Positions 43,608 through 55,022 are shown, counted from the stretch's first letter. The stretch is 64,000 bases of DNA from Pohlia nutans (GCA_022496805.1 CM040103.1:2064001-2128000); one strand, 5' to 3'. Translations and numbers: made by a program. Notes: generated from the letters alone by a model not told the origin.

Positions 43608-46600
43608 CTGCACAAACAAAAATGAAAATGAGATCAAAGTGATCAAGAAATCATCAAACAAAACTGTATCAATTGGAATGATTGAATTCAAACTTACTGA
43701 ATCGAGATTTCTTCAACACTCGAACGACCGCTGATGGAACAGCGTCTGGATCCTCTGTTGCAGATGATGATGCAACGACTAGCGCGGGTTCGGGTTTAGG
43801 GACACGTCGTATAGACAACAGCAGTCCATCATATAGCTCTTGGTCGTCTTCCAGTGCCACAATGTGGCGTTGCACGCGGCGGCATGCCAACAACGACGCA
43901 CCTAAAACAAGGCATAGATCAAAAAAACATATAAAAATTAGCCCGAGTAAGTGAAAGAGAAATTGAAACAAATAGAAAGCAAAAACAAAAAATAGAAGAA
44001 ATAAAACCCAAGTAATACCGAGAAAGCATGTTAGAAATGTAAACCTGTTATAGCGGTGCAATCCAAGACAACATCGTTGGGGCGAGAAGAAGCCTCAATC
44101 AGCATCTGTATGAACTGGCTATCCTTCTCACGAGGACCTCGCCAAGGCTTGATTCCATTCATTTTTTGTGAACTCTTGGTGGTGAAATTCTGTAACATGT
44201 CATCACATTCCACATCTAATCCCATAGCCTCAAGCGCTGGAATAGATCGAAATGCAAACCGTGCAGGAGCACCCTCGGGCAATACACGAACCAAGAGGTA
44301 AATGCCAAAACGCTGAGTCTGCAACATATAGAACCAAAAGAGTTAGCTAATAGTAATAGCAAAATAATAATGAATTTTTAAATACTAGGTAGTGCACGAG
44401 AGTTTACCGTCTTCAGATGGTTGACTGGTGATGCCAAATGGAGTCGATTCATGCAAGTCCAATCCTTGTACAACGTAAAACCCGTTGCATTACCGTAACC
44501 AAGTATGTTAGCCTTGGTTGATTGCCTATGTGGATGCACAATGATGATAGCGCCATCATCAACTAAGTAATTGTCTGCAAAATCAAAAATGGGATCAAGC
44601 CAATCGTCCTCTGCTGCATTCCATGGTGGAATCTGTCCCGGCGGATCCGAGATGGTGGGAACAGGCAGGTTCTCGGGCATGTCCACAAGAATTAAATCTA
44701 CACATGGATCCTTGCACGAATGCCCTTTGAATACTCGTGGGCGGTCCGCTTTGTGCTACAAGAAACAAAACATACACATGTAAGTAAATTAAAACTGCCA
44801 GACAAGCTTCAACAAAATAAATTGAAGTATAAAGAGTCCAAGAAGTATGTCAAACCGCATACCTCATCCAAAAACCTCTGAATCTCTTCAAACATCTTTG
44901 GAACAGGGTCATCTTCATCCTGTGGAAGAGTAGCTGCAAGTGATGTGTTGAGTACCAACTCGTCGATGTCCTGGTCCTCTCCTAAGTCCACCACATCACG
45001 AATTTGGCCAGAAAAGGCCTTGTCTTGCGATAGCTCCAAGTACCCAGAATCCCTCTTGGTACCCCGCGGCTCTTGGCTCTGGTGCTGAGATTCTGCATCA
45101 ACAATACTAGAAGAAGAAGGCTTTGGGACTTCTTGTACCTTTGGATTCTTCTTTTTCTCTTCCTTCTTGGCTATCTTCTCTGCTTGTTTCTCAATCTTAG
45201 CTTGCTCCCGGGCGGCCACCTTCTCTTCATGTTGAGTAATCTTCAACGCCTTCTTCTTGTCTTCAGCCTCAACCTTAGCAATGAGTTTACGCCGCGCCTC
45301 CTCATCAAGCTTCTCCAATTCACCAACCAACAGGGCAGGTGTATCGGCAGTCTCGGCTAAGGATTTGAGATCCTTTTCCTCTGCATGTACATAACCCAAC
45401 CCACAGTCCAAATACCAGCCAACCCCCTTGAGATGTGTGCTGGTCCACGTCTTCAACTGTTGCGGTGAGAACATGCAATACTCAGAAGAAGGATCCATCC
45501 AACTCTCAAAGAACACAGGAAGATCTGTCTTGGCAATTGCCTTCTTCTCCAGTAACTCATGCTTGAAATACCTGTAGCCATACAATACTGAGCAATTAGT
45601 ATTATCATTTGATGCAATATTATGTGTAACTTTATAAAAGTAACGGTTTACCTTAAAACCAAGTTAGACAGAAAGCAAAAATACCTGTAGACTACACGTT
45701 TGACCATGAGATCAGAACCCTTGAAATCCTTGAAGGCAATTGATTTCTTGAAGGCTTCAGCCCCCTTGAAAACGTCAACAAATGCCTTCTCCCAAATCTT
45801 CACTTGCCAATACTCTATGAATTGGGAAAGTATACTGGGCTCTGCTGGGACATCCATGTTCAAAGGAACATTGTCTTTGTGGACAATAGTTTCAAACAAC
45901 TCCACGGCGCAGTCCTCAATCTACAGAAAATATAGTTATGAAATTAAAACAATAAAATTACAAAGTATGATAGTAGAGACAGAATGTAAACAAAGTAAAT
46001 CAATATTGATAGAGAAACTCACCCCTCCCCACCATGCGGCCTTCAGAATAAAGGAATTGAGGTCCAGAGCGTTAACTGGCCTCAAAGGAAAACGAACTGC
46101 CTCTCGTGTGTGCACAGAGGAGTTCCACCACTTCAGCCATCGGAGCTTGTGGTGAGGAGGACCAACTGTTGTAGCAATGATCTGAAGCTTGTCCAAAGTG
46201 AGCTCCAACTGCGAGGCATTCATAGTCCAATGCCTCTCAATCTGAAAGGAGTGAAAATCAAACCGTGAGCAACATAAATACAAGCAACTTTAAGTAAAAA
46301 TGAAAGAAATGAATTGATGTATACCTCTTGTAGAAACTCTGGACCGTGCGCTGGATTCGCCACAGCTGTCATCTTCCCTAACTTAACAATCAGTTTTGAA
46401 GTCCTTTCCTTGATGCCCATCTTCATAGCAGCCGCAATGCCTTCCCGAGTCACATCTTCTGGTTTGGTCTCCTCACGATAAACAAGCACAGCTAAGTCAC
46501 CAGCAGCAGCAATGTCTTGCTGAAACAAGGTCCCAAAGAAAAGGATATTAGAGGTACAAATTTTAATACTAAAATGCACACATTCACGAGAACAAAAAAT

Positions 46601-47566
46601 GCAGTAGAGGAGTGAAAGCAGAAATATTACCCTAAACATGAGAGAAGTAAAAACGTCCTGTTGTAAATTTGTCCATCCTCTCTTCACGGAATTACGACAT
46701 CTTTCCATTTCCTCGGGGCTCAGTAGCTCTGAGAAATAACTGAGCAGCATTGACCCAAACTTCCGAACCTGATAGAGCTGATGAACAAGATTTGTTTTGA
46801 CGTGGGAATACTCTGTTTGCCTAAAGGTCATGAACCACATCAATCATAATTAGAAGACGTATATAATCAAAATCTAGTAAACTTTGAAATTTGAAAGAAA
46901 GGATTATTGAAGGAAATCGTTTACTCACTTGTTTATGTCATTCATGACGGTCATGAGAACACCAAGTTGACCCTTGGTATCCAAGATGATTGTGTCCACG
47001 GAGTAATGCCAAGATGGAACGTCATTGTAGAGTCTAGTAATATGGTTCATCCAAGCTATACGACGGTGATTTCCATCGCATATGAAGAACATATTCCCTT
47101 TCAAGAAACGTAATGAATCCTGGGAATCAAGATACTGATCAAATTTCTCGCTCTCAGAGTGCCAAATTGGTCCCCAATCACTACGGTCTTTGGATGACAC
47201 GTGCTCCCCTTCACCTTGCTCGTTTGTTAGGGAGACATAAAAAACACAAGCACCTTCACGATAGCCATGGACGAATTCCTGCTCAAGCTTGACAAGATCA
47301 CTTTCCAGAGTGGGCCTTACCATCGGCATGACAACAAGCCTGCACAAAGGAATGTTGTGGCGAGAAATATTATGCGCTTGCAAACGTAGGGCTGCAAGTG
47401 CTGCAACGGTGTTGATCTTCTGTGATCGCCGAATGTCATCCTCATTCAAACCATCCACAGTGGCGATGATTGGAGATTCTTCCTCCTCATCATCATCCTC
47501 ATCTCCAATCGGGGGTTGAGGGGTCTCAACAATCTCGTTTGCAATATCATACTCCAGCTGAGGAAC
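43310..47566 (-). CDS. ParB-like / methyltransferase-like gene, locus C (about ten exons)
   Basis: Exons on the minus strand: 47566-46929, 46820-46631, 46519-46325, 46241-46023, 45920-45685, 45571-44863, 44755-44408, 44318-44045, 43901-43698 and a last one from 43607. All phases agree except the last, giving at least 1,004 residues. The first exon carries a ParB-like core (FICDGNHRRIAWMNHI, then SVDTIILDTKG). The sixth has a long lysine/glutamate coiled coil. The seventh to ninth form a beta-class methyltransferase-like domain: DLILVDMPENLP in place of DPPY, then DVVLDCTAITG, GASLLACRRVQRHIVALE. The order is that of ParB-methylase fusions common in phages and bacteria, so transfer is plausible. 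Both catalytic motifs are off consensus. Introns are short and lack the palindromes seen in the paralogs. No start codon exon was found; the 117-bp satellite begins about 280 bp upstream. Confidence 0.75.
43698..44318 (-). CDS. Locus C exons with cofactor-motif region (44318-44045 and 43901-43698)
   Basis: Two exons split the glycine loop: DVVLDCTAITG at the end of the first (donor ACAG|GTTTAC, phase 1) and GASLLACRRVQRHIVALEDD at the start of the second. This fits the D-P-F-x-G-x-G then LLAC-R-x-R-x-I-x-x-E pattern of N6/N4 methyltransferases, with PF replaced by CT. S-adenosylmethionine binding is possible but not assured. Confidence 0.65.
44408..44755 (-). CDS. Locus C exon with motif IV region of methyltransferase-like domain
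   Basis: It is bounded by TTCTTGTAG|CAC and ACG|GTAAAC, 116 codons. DPCVDLILVDMPENLP sits where beta-class methyltransferases have the catalytic DPPY/W; the residues here are D-M-P-E. Strand-like GAIIIVHPH follows, as expected for the next core strand. Confidence 0.65.
44863..45571 (-). CDS. Locus C exon with long charged coiled coil
   Basis: The acceptor GCTACAG|G and donor GATGAG|GTATGC define 709 nt. The first 90 residues look globular (FFESWMDPSSEYCMFSPQQL). They are followed by about 70 residues of K/E-rich helix (EKVAAREQAKIEKQAEKIAK), then an acidic tail (DLGEDQDIDELVL). Oligomerisation is the likely role. Confidence 0.65.
46929..47566 (-). CDS. Locus C exon with ParB-like core
   Basis: The acceptor CGTTTACAG|GTT and donor AACAA|GTGAGT define the exon. 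It is acidic at the start (DEDDDEEEESP). It then has RLVVMPMVRP, a predicted helix, and the ParB-like signature LKGNMFFICDGNHRRIAW. The neighbouring VPSWHYSVDTIILD fits the strand that follows the signature in ParB folds. Confidence 0.7.
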
Positions 47567-47569
47567 CTG

Positions 47570-47845
47570 TAAACGAGGAATTGAGAAGAACATGAATAAA
47601 GAGCCAAAAATCTAGATGGACGACTGAACCTGTGTCTTCCTTACAGAAGACACAAGATCCTTTTAACAAGGTGTGGGAAATTTACACTCCCCACAGGACT
47701 TAAACATGTGACGTGACGAGCCATCAGAGACCCTCGAGACAAGACATCGGCCCCATCGCAAAACCCTGGCCCCATAGATGTGGAGAATTTTGAGAATAGT
47801 TTTGTGAATAGTTCGAGAATTTAGCCCTCCCATCTCACAACCCAG
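47570..47845. other. 5' flank of locus C
   Basis: A short stretch runs between the first recognised exon of locus C and the first satellite monomer. A donor-like TCT|GTAAGG on the minus strand near 47645 could end a 5' non-coding exon. Nothing else is recognised. Confidence 0.35.
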
Positions 47846-49788
47846 TTCGTCACGTGACGAGTGCAAATTGTAAACCCTGGCCATGGGAGATAGACCTCGG
47901 CCAAGACGCCTCACCCACGCCCCAACAAGTTCGAGAACTCCCCCTCACCACTCACACCCCAGCTCGTACGTGACAAGTTCTCATTGTGATTCTTGGACCC
48001 TGGGATATAGGCCTCGGCCACGACGCCTATCCCACGCCCCAGCGAGTTCGAGGATTCTCCCCTCACCACTCACCCCAGCTCGTCACGTGACGAGTACTCA
48101 TTGTGAAACCTTGACCCTGGGATATAGGCCTCGGCCACGACGCCTCACCCATGCCCCAACAAGTTTGAGAATTCTCCCTCACCACTCACACCCCGGCTCG
48201 TACGTGACAAGTGCTCATTGTGATTCTTGGACCCTGGGATATAGGCCTCGGCCACGACGCCTATCCCACGCCCCAGCGAGTTGGAGAATTCTCCCCTCAC
48301 CACGCACCCGAACTCGTCACGTGACGAGTACTCATTGTGAAACCTTGACCCTGGGATATAGGCCTCGGCCACGACGCCTCACCCACGCCCCAGCAAGTTC
48401 GAGAATTCTCCTTCACCACTCACACCCCAGCTCGTACGTGACGAGTACTCATTGTGATTCTTGGACCCTAGGATATAGGCCTCGGCCACGACGCCTATCC
48501 CACGCCCCAGCGAGTTCGAGAATTCTCCCCTCACCACTCACCCCAGCTCGTCACGTGACGAGTACTCATTGTGAAACCTTGACCCTGGGATATAGGCCTC
48601 GGCCACGACGCCTCACCCATGCCCCAACAAGTTTGAGAATTCTCCCTCACCACTCACACCCCGGCTCGTACGTGACAAGTGCTCATTGTGATTCTTGGAC
48701 CCTGGGATATAGGCCTCGGCCACGACGCCTATCCCACGCCCCAGCGAGTTGGAGAATTCTCCCCTCACCACGCACCCGAACCCGTCACGTGACGAGTACT
48801 CATTGTGAAACCTTGACCCTGGGATATAGGCCTCGGCCACGACGCCTATCCCATGCCCCAGCAAGTTCGAGAATTCTCCCTCACCACTCACACCCCAGCT
48901 TGTACGTGACGAGTACTCATTGTGATTCTTGGACCCTGGGATATAGGCCTCGGCCAGGACGCCTATCCCACTCCCCAGCGAGTTCGAGAATTCTCCACTC
49001 ACCACTCACAGCCAAGCTCGTCACGTGACGAGTACTCATTGTGAAACCTTGACCCTGGGATATAGGCCTCGGCCACGACGCCTATCCCACGCCCTAGCGA
49101 GTTCGAGAATTCTCCTCTCACCACTCACCCCATCTCGTCACGTGACGAGTACTCATTGTGAAACCCTGATCCTAGGATAAAGGCCTCGGCCACGACGCCT
49201 ATCCCACGCCCCTGCGAGTTCGAGAATTCTCCCCTCACCACTCACACCCCAGCTCGTCACGTGACGAGTACTCATTGTGAAACCTTGACCCTGGGATATA
49301 GGCCTCGGCCACGACGCCTATCCCACGCCCCAGCGAGTTCGAGATATCTCCCCTCACCACGCACCCCAGCTCGTCACGTGACGAGTACTCATTGTGAAAC
49401 CGTGACCCTGGAATATAGGCCTCGGCCACGACGCCTCACCCATGCCCGAGCAAGTTCAAGAATTCTCCCCTCACCACTCACCCCAGCTCGTCACGTGAGA
49501 ACTACTCATTGTGAAACCTTGACCCTGGGATATAGGCCTCGGCCACGACGCTTATCCCACGCCCTAGCAAGTTCAAGAATTCTCCCTCACCAATCACACC
49601 CCAGCTCGTACGTGACGAGTACTCATTCTGATTCTTGGACCCTGGGATATAGGCCTCGGCCACGACGCCTATCCCACGCCCCAGCGAGTTCGAGAATTCT
49701 TCCCTCACCACTCACACGCTAGCTCGTCACGTGACGAGTACTCATTGTGATTCTTGGACCCTGGGATATAGGCCTCCGCCACGACGCC
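47846..49788 (+). repeat. 117-bp satellite array, left block (about 16 monomers)
   Basis: Each 117-bp monomer contains CCTGGGATATAGGCCTCGGCC, the palindrome GAGAATTCTC, the palindrome CTCGTCACGTGACGAG (or a form lacking one C, CTCGTACGTGACGAG) and the palindrome GAGTACTC. Two monomer types alternate (CCTATCCCACGCC with CTCGTCACGTG; CCTCACCCATGCC with CTCGTACGTG). The array runs in plus orientation up to the copia insertion. Because 117 is a multiple of three, long open frames run through it by chance. Confidence 0.95.
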
Positions 49789-49793
49789 TCACC

Positions 49794-50051
49794 TATTGAG
49801 GTAATTGATGCAACGTAGTATTGCTAGAAGCCAAAGACGATCGGGTGCTAAATAATGGTGTGTGGGAGGAGGGGTTAGGCATGGGCTGATCTCTAGAGTG
49901 TCCTTGTGATGAGTTATCCCATATGGTTTGTCCATGGTGACCTCCTAGTGTACACTACTTAAGGTGGAAGGCCTTTGAGTAAAGATCATCTCTTTCTACG
50001 CATTCCTTGTGTTTGTGTGTGTGCCTTGTGCAATCTTCTCTACCTTCAATA
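49794..50051 (+). repeat. 5' LTR of copia element 1
   Basis: 258 bp starting TATTGAGG and ending CCTTCAATA (short inverted ends TATTGA/TCAATA around the usual TG...CA). Flanked on the left by TCACC, a word present in the satellite monomer. Confidence 0.9.
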
Positions 50052-50065
50052 GGTTATGGGCCCAC
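50052..50065 (+). other. Primer-binding site complementary to the middle of initiator tRNA-Met
   Basis: GGTTATGGGCCCAC starts immediately after the LTR. Its complement GTGGGCCCATAACC is the anticodon stem-loop of plant initiator tRNA-Met (anticodon CAT), not the 3' end. This is the half-tRNA priming known for copia-group elements. Confidence 0.75.
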
Positions 50066-50876
50066 TCATGTGTGTTTCATGAGTATTAGATTGCATTTGT
50101 GCAAGTATTTTGAGGTCGGTGCGCAACGGGCGGTTTCGGAGCATTGTTGGAGGTTTTGGAGCTTGTTGAAGCGTTGGTGTTTCTTGGAGGTGTGCATGGG
50201 CTGAAGTTACATGTTGGAGCACTCTCTTTGGTCAATTTCTTCCCTTGATCTCCTTCTTTTCTTTCTTCTATCTCTTCGTTGCGAGTGGAACTTCGTTTGG
50301 TTCAATTGTGAGCATTTGAGTAAATGCAAGTGATTTGTGAGGTGTGAAGGCTCTCGTGGAGGGTCTACCATCTGATCCTAGTGATTAGGCACTTGCTTTG
50401 AGGTGTTGCATGTGTTTCATGCTCTTGGGGTGCTCAAATTTTCATTTGGAGCTAGTTTGTGCACAAAAGTGCGGTTTTGAGCAATTTCAATGCGATTGGG
50501 GTTTTGAGGGACTTGTGTGAGTTCATGTGCATTGAGTGAGTGCTCTTGAAGGACACAAAGGTGTCATTGACGTGCATTGAGTGTTTGGGGACACTAAGGC
50601 GTCGTATTGAAGCATTTGGAGTTGTTTTGAGCTCCATTGAGTGATTTGAGGGGTTTTGGTGAGCCTCTTTGCATTTTTGGGTGAGGGTTCTCACATTTGA
50701 GTGTTGGGAGGCGTGTGTGGAGCACAAAAGTGCTGATCTAGTGTTTGGGGTTGTTTTAAACCCATTGGGTGCACAAAGGTGCAATATCAAAGCAAAAAAA
50801 AAAAATCACAAAAACAAAGTTGTGTGTTTGAGTTTGAGGTTTCATTTGTGTGGGGAGGCATACGTAAGTGAGGATC
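50066..50876 (+). other. Untranslated leader of copia element 1
   Basis: About 0.8 kb between the primer-binding site and the gag-pol ATG, G/T-rich with repeated GAGTGATTTGAGG and CACAAAGGTG type words. It has no long open frame on the plus strand and ends in an A9-type run just before the coding region. Confidence 0.6.
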
Positions 50877-53800
50877 ATGGCATCTTTTGAGGGTGAGGGT
50901 CCCAAGGTCGTGGACAAGTTCGATGGGGTGAATTTCCACTTGTGGAAGTTCAAAATGGAGATGGTGATGGCCGAGAAGGAGTTGTGGGAGATTGTCGAGG
51001 GTAGTGAGGAACCTCCTTTCTCTTCTACGGATCCTAGGATCATGCAAGCGTACACGAGGAGGGAGAAGAAGGCATTTGCCATTTTGGCACTCAACCTCGC
51101 GGATTCGCAACTTGCGCACATTCGTTCGTGCAAGACACCCGCGGAAGCATGGTCCAAGCTTTGCAACATTCACGAAGCGAAAACATTGGCCAACATTTTG
51201 TTTTTGAGGCGCAAGTTCTTCACCATCAAGATGGGCGAAGAAGATGACATGTTGGCGCACATCAACAAGGTCAAAGCTCTCGCGGATCAACTCAACGGTT
51301 GCGACGTGTCGGTTACGGATGGTGACATCGTGATGACACTTTTGGAGAGCCTTCCATCATCATACGAGTACCTCATCGTGGCGATGGAGTCAAGACCCAT
51401 TACGGAGCTCACATTGGACTATGTGACCTCACGGTTGTTGCACGAGCTTTCGCGGCGAAAGGAGAACGAGTCTCGAGAAGATGGAGCGGCACTCGTGGCG
51501 AAGCAATCCAAGAATGGAGGCGGTGGGAGCTCAAGCAACAAGGTGTGCTTCTATTGTGGTAAGAAGGGCCACATTGCCAAATTTTGCTTCAAACGCAAGA
51601 GGGATGAGAAAGGGGAGAGTGCAAACAACACTAAAACTCGTGACGATGATGAGTACGCATTTACGGCTAGATATGAGGCAAGCATGAGCGATGGCATCGA
51701 GGGTGATGCAAGCATGAGTGATGGTATCGAGGGTGATGCAAGCATGAGTGATTGGATTGAGGTTGGTGATGAGTATGCAAACATGGCAAGCAATGTATCG
51801 TGCAATGGTAGTACGAGTGATTGGATTGTTGATTCGGGGGCTACAAGCCACATGTCACCACATAAAACTTGTTTTCATTCGTATGCTCTCATTAATCCAA
51901 GGAGAGTGATTTTGGGAGATGATACGGTGCTTGAGGCCGTTGGCAAGGGCCAAATTGTTGTAGACACCGAGGTGAGGGGTCGTGTGAAGACAATCACTAT
52001 CAAAGATATCCTCCACGTTCCCAAACTAACGGCAAATTTACTATCGGTGAGGCAACTAGTGGCAAAGCACTTGAGAGTAGAGTTTAGTGATAAGGGGTGT
52101 TATGTGTTGTCACCGAGTCGAGATGAGGTGGCCATCATTGAAGAACACGAGGGCTTGTACCACATCAAGTTCTCCAAGGTGCATTCGAAGGAATCGGCGG
52201 CGTTGGCGCATTCAAACTTGAAGGACGACAAGTTGGCGTTGTGGCATCGTCGACTTGGCCATTTGAACATCAAGAGTGTGAAGACACTACGCGGCATGGT
52301 AAGCGGTATGGATCTTCATCAATTGAAAGTGGATGCTTCTACATTCACGTGTGAAGGTTGCATTGAAGGCAAGCAACAACGGTTGCCATTTGCGGGTGAA
52401 GGGGCGACACGGGCCACAAAAGTTTTGGAGATCGTGCATTCGGATGTGTGTGGCCCCATGAAGACCACATCGATGGGAGGTTGCAAGTACTTTGTGACCT
52501 TCATCGATGATTTTTCAAGGAAGATATGGCTCTACCCTATCAAAGCCAAGAGTGAGTGCTTTGAGAAGTTCAAGGAGTTCAAGACATTGGTGGAGAACCA
52601 ATCCGAGTTGAAGATCAAGGTGTTTCGGTCGGACAATGGCGGCGAGTACATGTCCAAGAAATTTGACGAGCTTTTGAAGAATGAAGGCATTGCACGCCAA
52701 ACTTCGGCCCTGTACACGCCTCAACAAAATGGAGTTGCGGAGCGCGCAAATCGCACCATTGTAGAGATGGCGAGGAGCATGTTGCACGCTCAAAACTTGA
52801 AGTTGGACCTTTGGGCGGAAGCGGTGGTGAATGCGGTATACACACGCAATCGGTGTCCAACAAGCGCGGTTGAAGGCATGACGCCGGAGCAAGCGTGGAG
52901 TGGGAGGCAACCATGTGTTGCACACATGCGCATCTTCGGATGCATTGCATATGCGAAGGTTCCCGACGAACGGAGGACGAAACTCGAGGCTAAGGCCTTG
53001 AAATGTGTGTTTCTTGGGTATTGTGAAGGTACCAAGGCGTATAGACTCATGTCGGTGGACACGAGGAAGATCATTCGGTCACGTGATGTGACATTTTGTG
53101 AGGAGTCTACGATGGAGGCTCCTTTGGAGGTTGGTCCAAGTGGGAGTAGTGGAGACGTTTTGGTGGACACACCCTCCAAGTCTCCTAGTGTTGTTGATGT
53201 AGGTGATGATGACGGTGATGACGAAGATGGCGACACGGAGGTTGTTGAAGCGCCATCGAGCTCAAAGGCCAAGAATGGCGCAAAGGGCACGCAAGAGGAG
53301 CAAGTTTCTTCAAGCGAGCGGCGGTACCCCGAGAGATCGCGCAAGCCACCTGGAGAATGGTGGAAGAACCACATCTTCCCTCAAGTGGAGGACGAGCATG
53401 CGAATGTGGCATTATCGGATGGTCCATTGACCATTCGAGAAGCCATGCAAGGTGAGGATGCGGTCAAGTGGGAGCGCGCCATGCAAGAGGAGTACGACTC
53501 TCTAATTGCTAACGGTACGTGGCAATTAACTCCCATTCCAAAGGATCGCAACCCCATTGGTTGCATATGGGTGTTTCGGACAAAGAGGGATGTTTCGGGT
53601 ATTGTTGTGCGTCACAAGGCAAGATTAGTAGCCAAGGGGTTCGCGCAAGTGCATGGGGTGGACTTTCACGAGACATTTGCTCCCGTGGCCAAGTTCACCA
53701 CCATTCGATGCATTCTTGCCATTGGAGCGGCCTTGGACTTGGAGATGCATCAAATGGATGTGAAGACCGCATTTTTGAATGGCGATTTGGAGGAGGACAT

Positions 53801-55022
53801 CTACATGGTGCAACGTGAGGGGTTTGTGCAACAAGGTAAAGAGCACCTTGTTTGTAAGTTGCAAAAATCATTGTATGGGTTGAAACAATCTCCAAGAGCG
53901 TGGTACCAAAAGATTGACACGTTCTTGCTTGCACACGGGTTTACTAGGAGCATTGCGGATCATAGTCTCTACTTCATGCAAGAGGGGCAACATGTGGTGA
54001 TTGTGATCATATATGTTGATGATTTGATCATTCTTGCAAGCCTCATGAGTTTAATGAATGCATTAAAAGGCATGCTTGAGAGAGAGTACGAGATGAGTGA
54101 TCTTGGAGAATTGCACTTTTGTCTTGGTGTTGAGTTTGTGCGTGATAGGGCTACACGCACTATCACCATGAGTCAAGGCAAGTATGTGATGGACGTGCTC
54201 AAGAGATTCGGGATGGAGGATTGTAAGCCCGTGGCAACACCATTGGATGCAAACTCCAAGCTCGTCAAGCTTTCGGAGGAGGAGTATGCGATGGAGGCTA
54301 AATCGATGGGGGAGGTGCCATACAAGCAAGCGGTGGGGTCGTTGATGTATGCGATGATTGCGACACGGCCCGACCTTGCGTATCCAATTAGCGTGGTGAG
54401 TCAACACATGGCGAGACCGGGCTCGATGCATTGGATGACGGTCAAGAGGATCATGCGTTATTTGAAGGGCACAAGCGATGTGAAGTTGTGTCTTGGAGGC
54501 AAAGACATTGTGTTGAGCGGCTATTGTGACGCGGACTACGCGGGAGACACGAGCGATCGAAGATCGACAACGGGCTACATGTTCAAGGTCGGATCGGGAG
54601 CGGTGTCGTGGAATAGCAAGCGGCAACAAACGACGGCGACATCAACGGTGGAGGCCGAGTACATGGCTACGAGCCATGCCACGAAGGAGGCCATTTGGTT
54701 GAGGCAACTAATGGTGGATGTGGGTTGCACACAAGGTGAGGCTACAACGATTATGTGTGACAACCAAGGGTGCATTTCACTTGCAAAGAACCCTACACAT
54801 CATTCACGCACGAAGCACATTGATGTGCAATATCACTTCATTCGGGAGAAGTTGGAATTGGGAGTTATACATTTGGTGTATTGCCCAACGGAGCACATGG
54901 TGGCGGATGTGCTCACAAAGGGTCTTTGTAGAGACCGACACCAACGATTAGTAATAGCATTTGGACTTAGAGGTTTTGGCTCTACGCAAAGTGGGAGTAT
55001 TGAGGTAATTGATGCAACGTAG
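50877..55022 (+). CDS. Copia gag-pol polyprotein (1,381 aa), intact
   Basis: ATG at 50877 (context ATCATGGCATCT) opens a frame ending at TAG 55020-55022, just inside the 3' LTR. The domains in order are: gag with a UBN2-type core (about residues 1-200); CCHC zinc knuckle CFYCGKKGHIAKFC (about 223); aspartic protease WIVDSGATSHM (about 318); pre-integrase zinc finger LWHRRLGH...CEGC (about 453); integrase catalytic residues in HSDVCGP (about 521), RSDNGGEY (about 585) and QNGVAERANR (about 621); reverse transcriptase from WVFRTKRD to IIYVDDLIILA (about 1046); and RNase H GYCDADYAGD (about 1215) with VEAEYMA. All catalytic motifs are present, so it could be autonomous. The proteins act in cytoplasmic virus-like particles and, for integrase, in the nucleus. 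Confidence 0.95.
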   Translation: MASFEGEGPKVVDKFDGVNFHLWKFKMEMVMAEKELWEIVEGSEEPPFSSTDPRIMQAYTRREKKAFAILALNLADSQLAHIRSCKTPAEAWSKLCNIHEAKTLANILFLRRKFFTIKMGEEDDMLAHINKVKALADQLNGCDVSVTDGDIVMTLLESLPSSYEYLIVAMESRPITELTLDYVTSRLLHELSRRKENESREDGAALVAKQSKNGGGGSSSNKVCFYCGKKGHIAKFCFKRKRDEKGESANNTKTRDDDEYAFTARYEASMSDGIEGDASMSDGIEGDASMSDWIEVGDEYANMASNVSCNGSTSDWIVDSGATSHMSPHKTCFHSYALINPRRVILGDDTVLEAVGKGQIVVDTEVRGRVKTITIKDILHVPKLTANLLSVRQLVAKHLRVEFSDKGCYVLSPSRDEVAIIEEHEGLYHIKFSKVHSKESAALAHSNLKDDKLALWHRRLGHLNIKSVKTLRGMVSGMDLHQLKVDASTFTCEGCIEGKQQRLPFAGEGATRATKVLEIVHSDVCGPMKTTSMGGCKYFVTFIDDFSRKIWLYPIKAKSECFEKFKEFKTLVENQSELKIKVFRSDNGGEYMSKKFDELLKNEGIARQTSALYTPQQNGVAERANRTIVEMARSMLHAQNLKLDLWAEAVVNAVYTRNRCPTSAVEGMTPEQAWSGRQPCVAHMRIFGCIAYAKVPDERRTKLEAKALKCVFLGYCEGTKAYRLMSVDTRKIIRSRDVTFCEESTMEAPLEVGPSGSSGDVLVDTPSKSPSVVDVGDDDGDDEDGDTEVVEAPSSSKAKNGAKGTQEEQVSSSERRYPERSRKPPGEWWKNHIFPQVEDEHANVALSDGPLTIREAMQGEDAVKWERAMQEEYDSLIANGTWQLTPIPKDRNPIGCIWVFRTKRDVSGIVVRHKARLVAKGFAQVHGVDFHETFAPVAKFTTIRCILAIGAALDLEMHQMDVKTAFLNGDLEEDIYMVQREGFVQQGKEHLVCKLQKSLYGLKQSPRAWYQKIDTFLLAHGFTRSIADHSLYFMQEGQHVVIVIIYVDDLIILASLMSLMNALKGMLEREYEMSDLGELHFCLGVEFVRDRATRTITMSQGKYVMDVLKRFGMEDCKPVATPLDANSKLVKLSEEEYAMEAKSMGEVPYKQAVGSLMYAMIATRPDLAYPISVVSQHMARPGSMHWMTVKRIMRYLKGTSDVKLCLGGKDIVLSGYCDADYAGDTSDRRSTTGYMFKVGSGAVSWNSKRQQTTATSTVEAEYMATSHATKEAIWLRQLMVDVGCTQGEATTIMCDNQGCISLAKNPTHHSRTKHIDVQYHFIREKLELGVIHLVYCPTEHMVADVLTKGLCRDRHQRLVIAFGLRGFGSTQSGSIEVIDAT
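54988..54997 (+). other. Polypurine tract of copia element 1
   Basis: AAAGTGGGAG lies directly before the 3' LTR (TATTGAGG), the usual plus-strand primer of plant copia elements. It overlaps the end of the gag-pol frame. Confidence 0.8.

Noticed and set aside
50452..54951. Antisense and alternative-frame ORFs over the copia coding region
   Set aside because: They are shadows of the gag-pol frame. They recur identically in element 2 because the DNA is the same.
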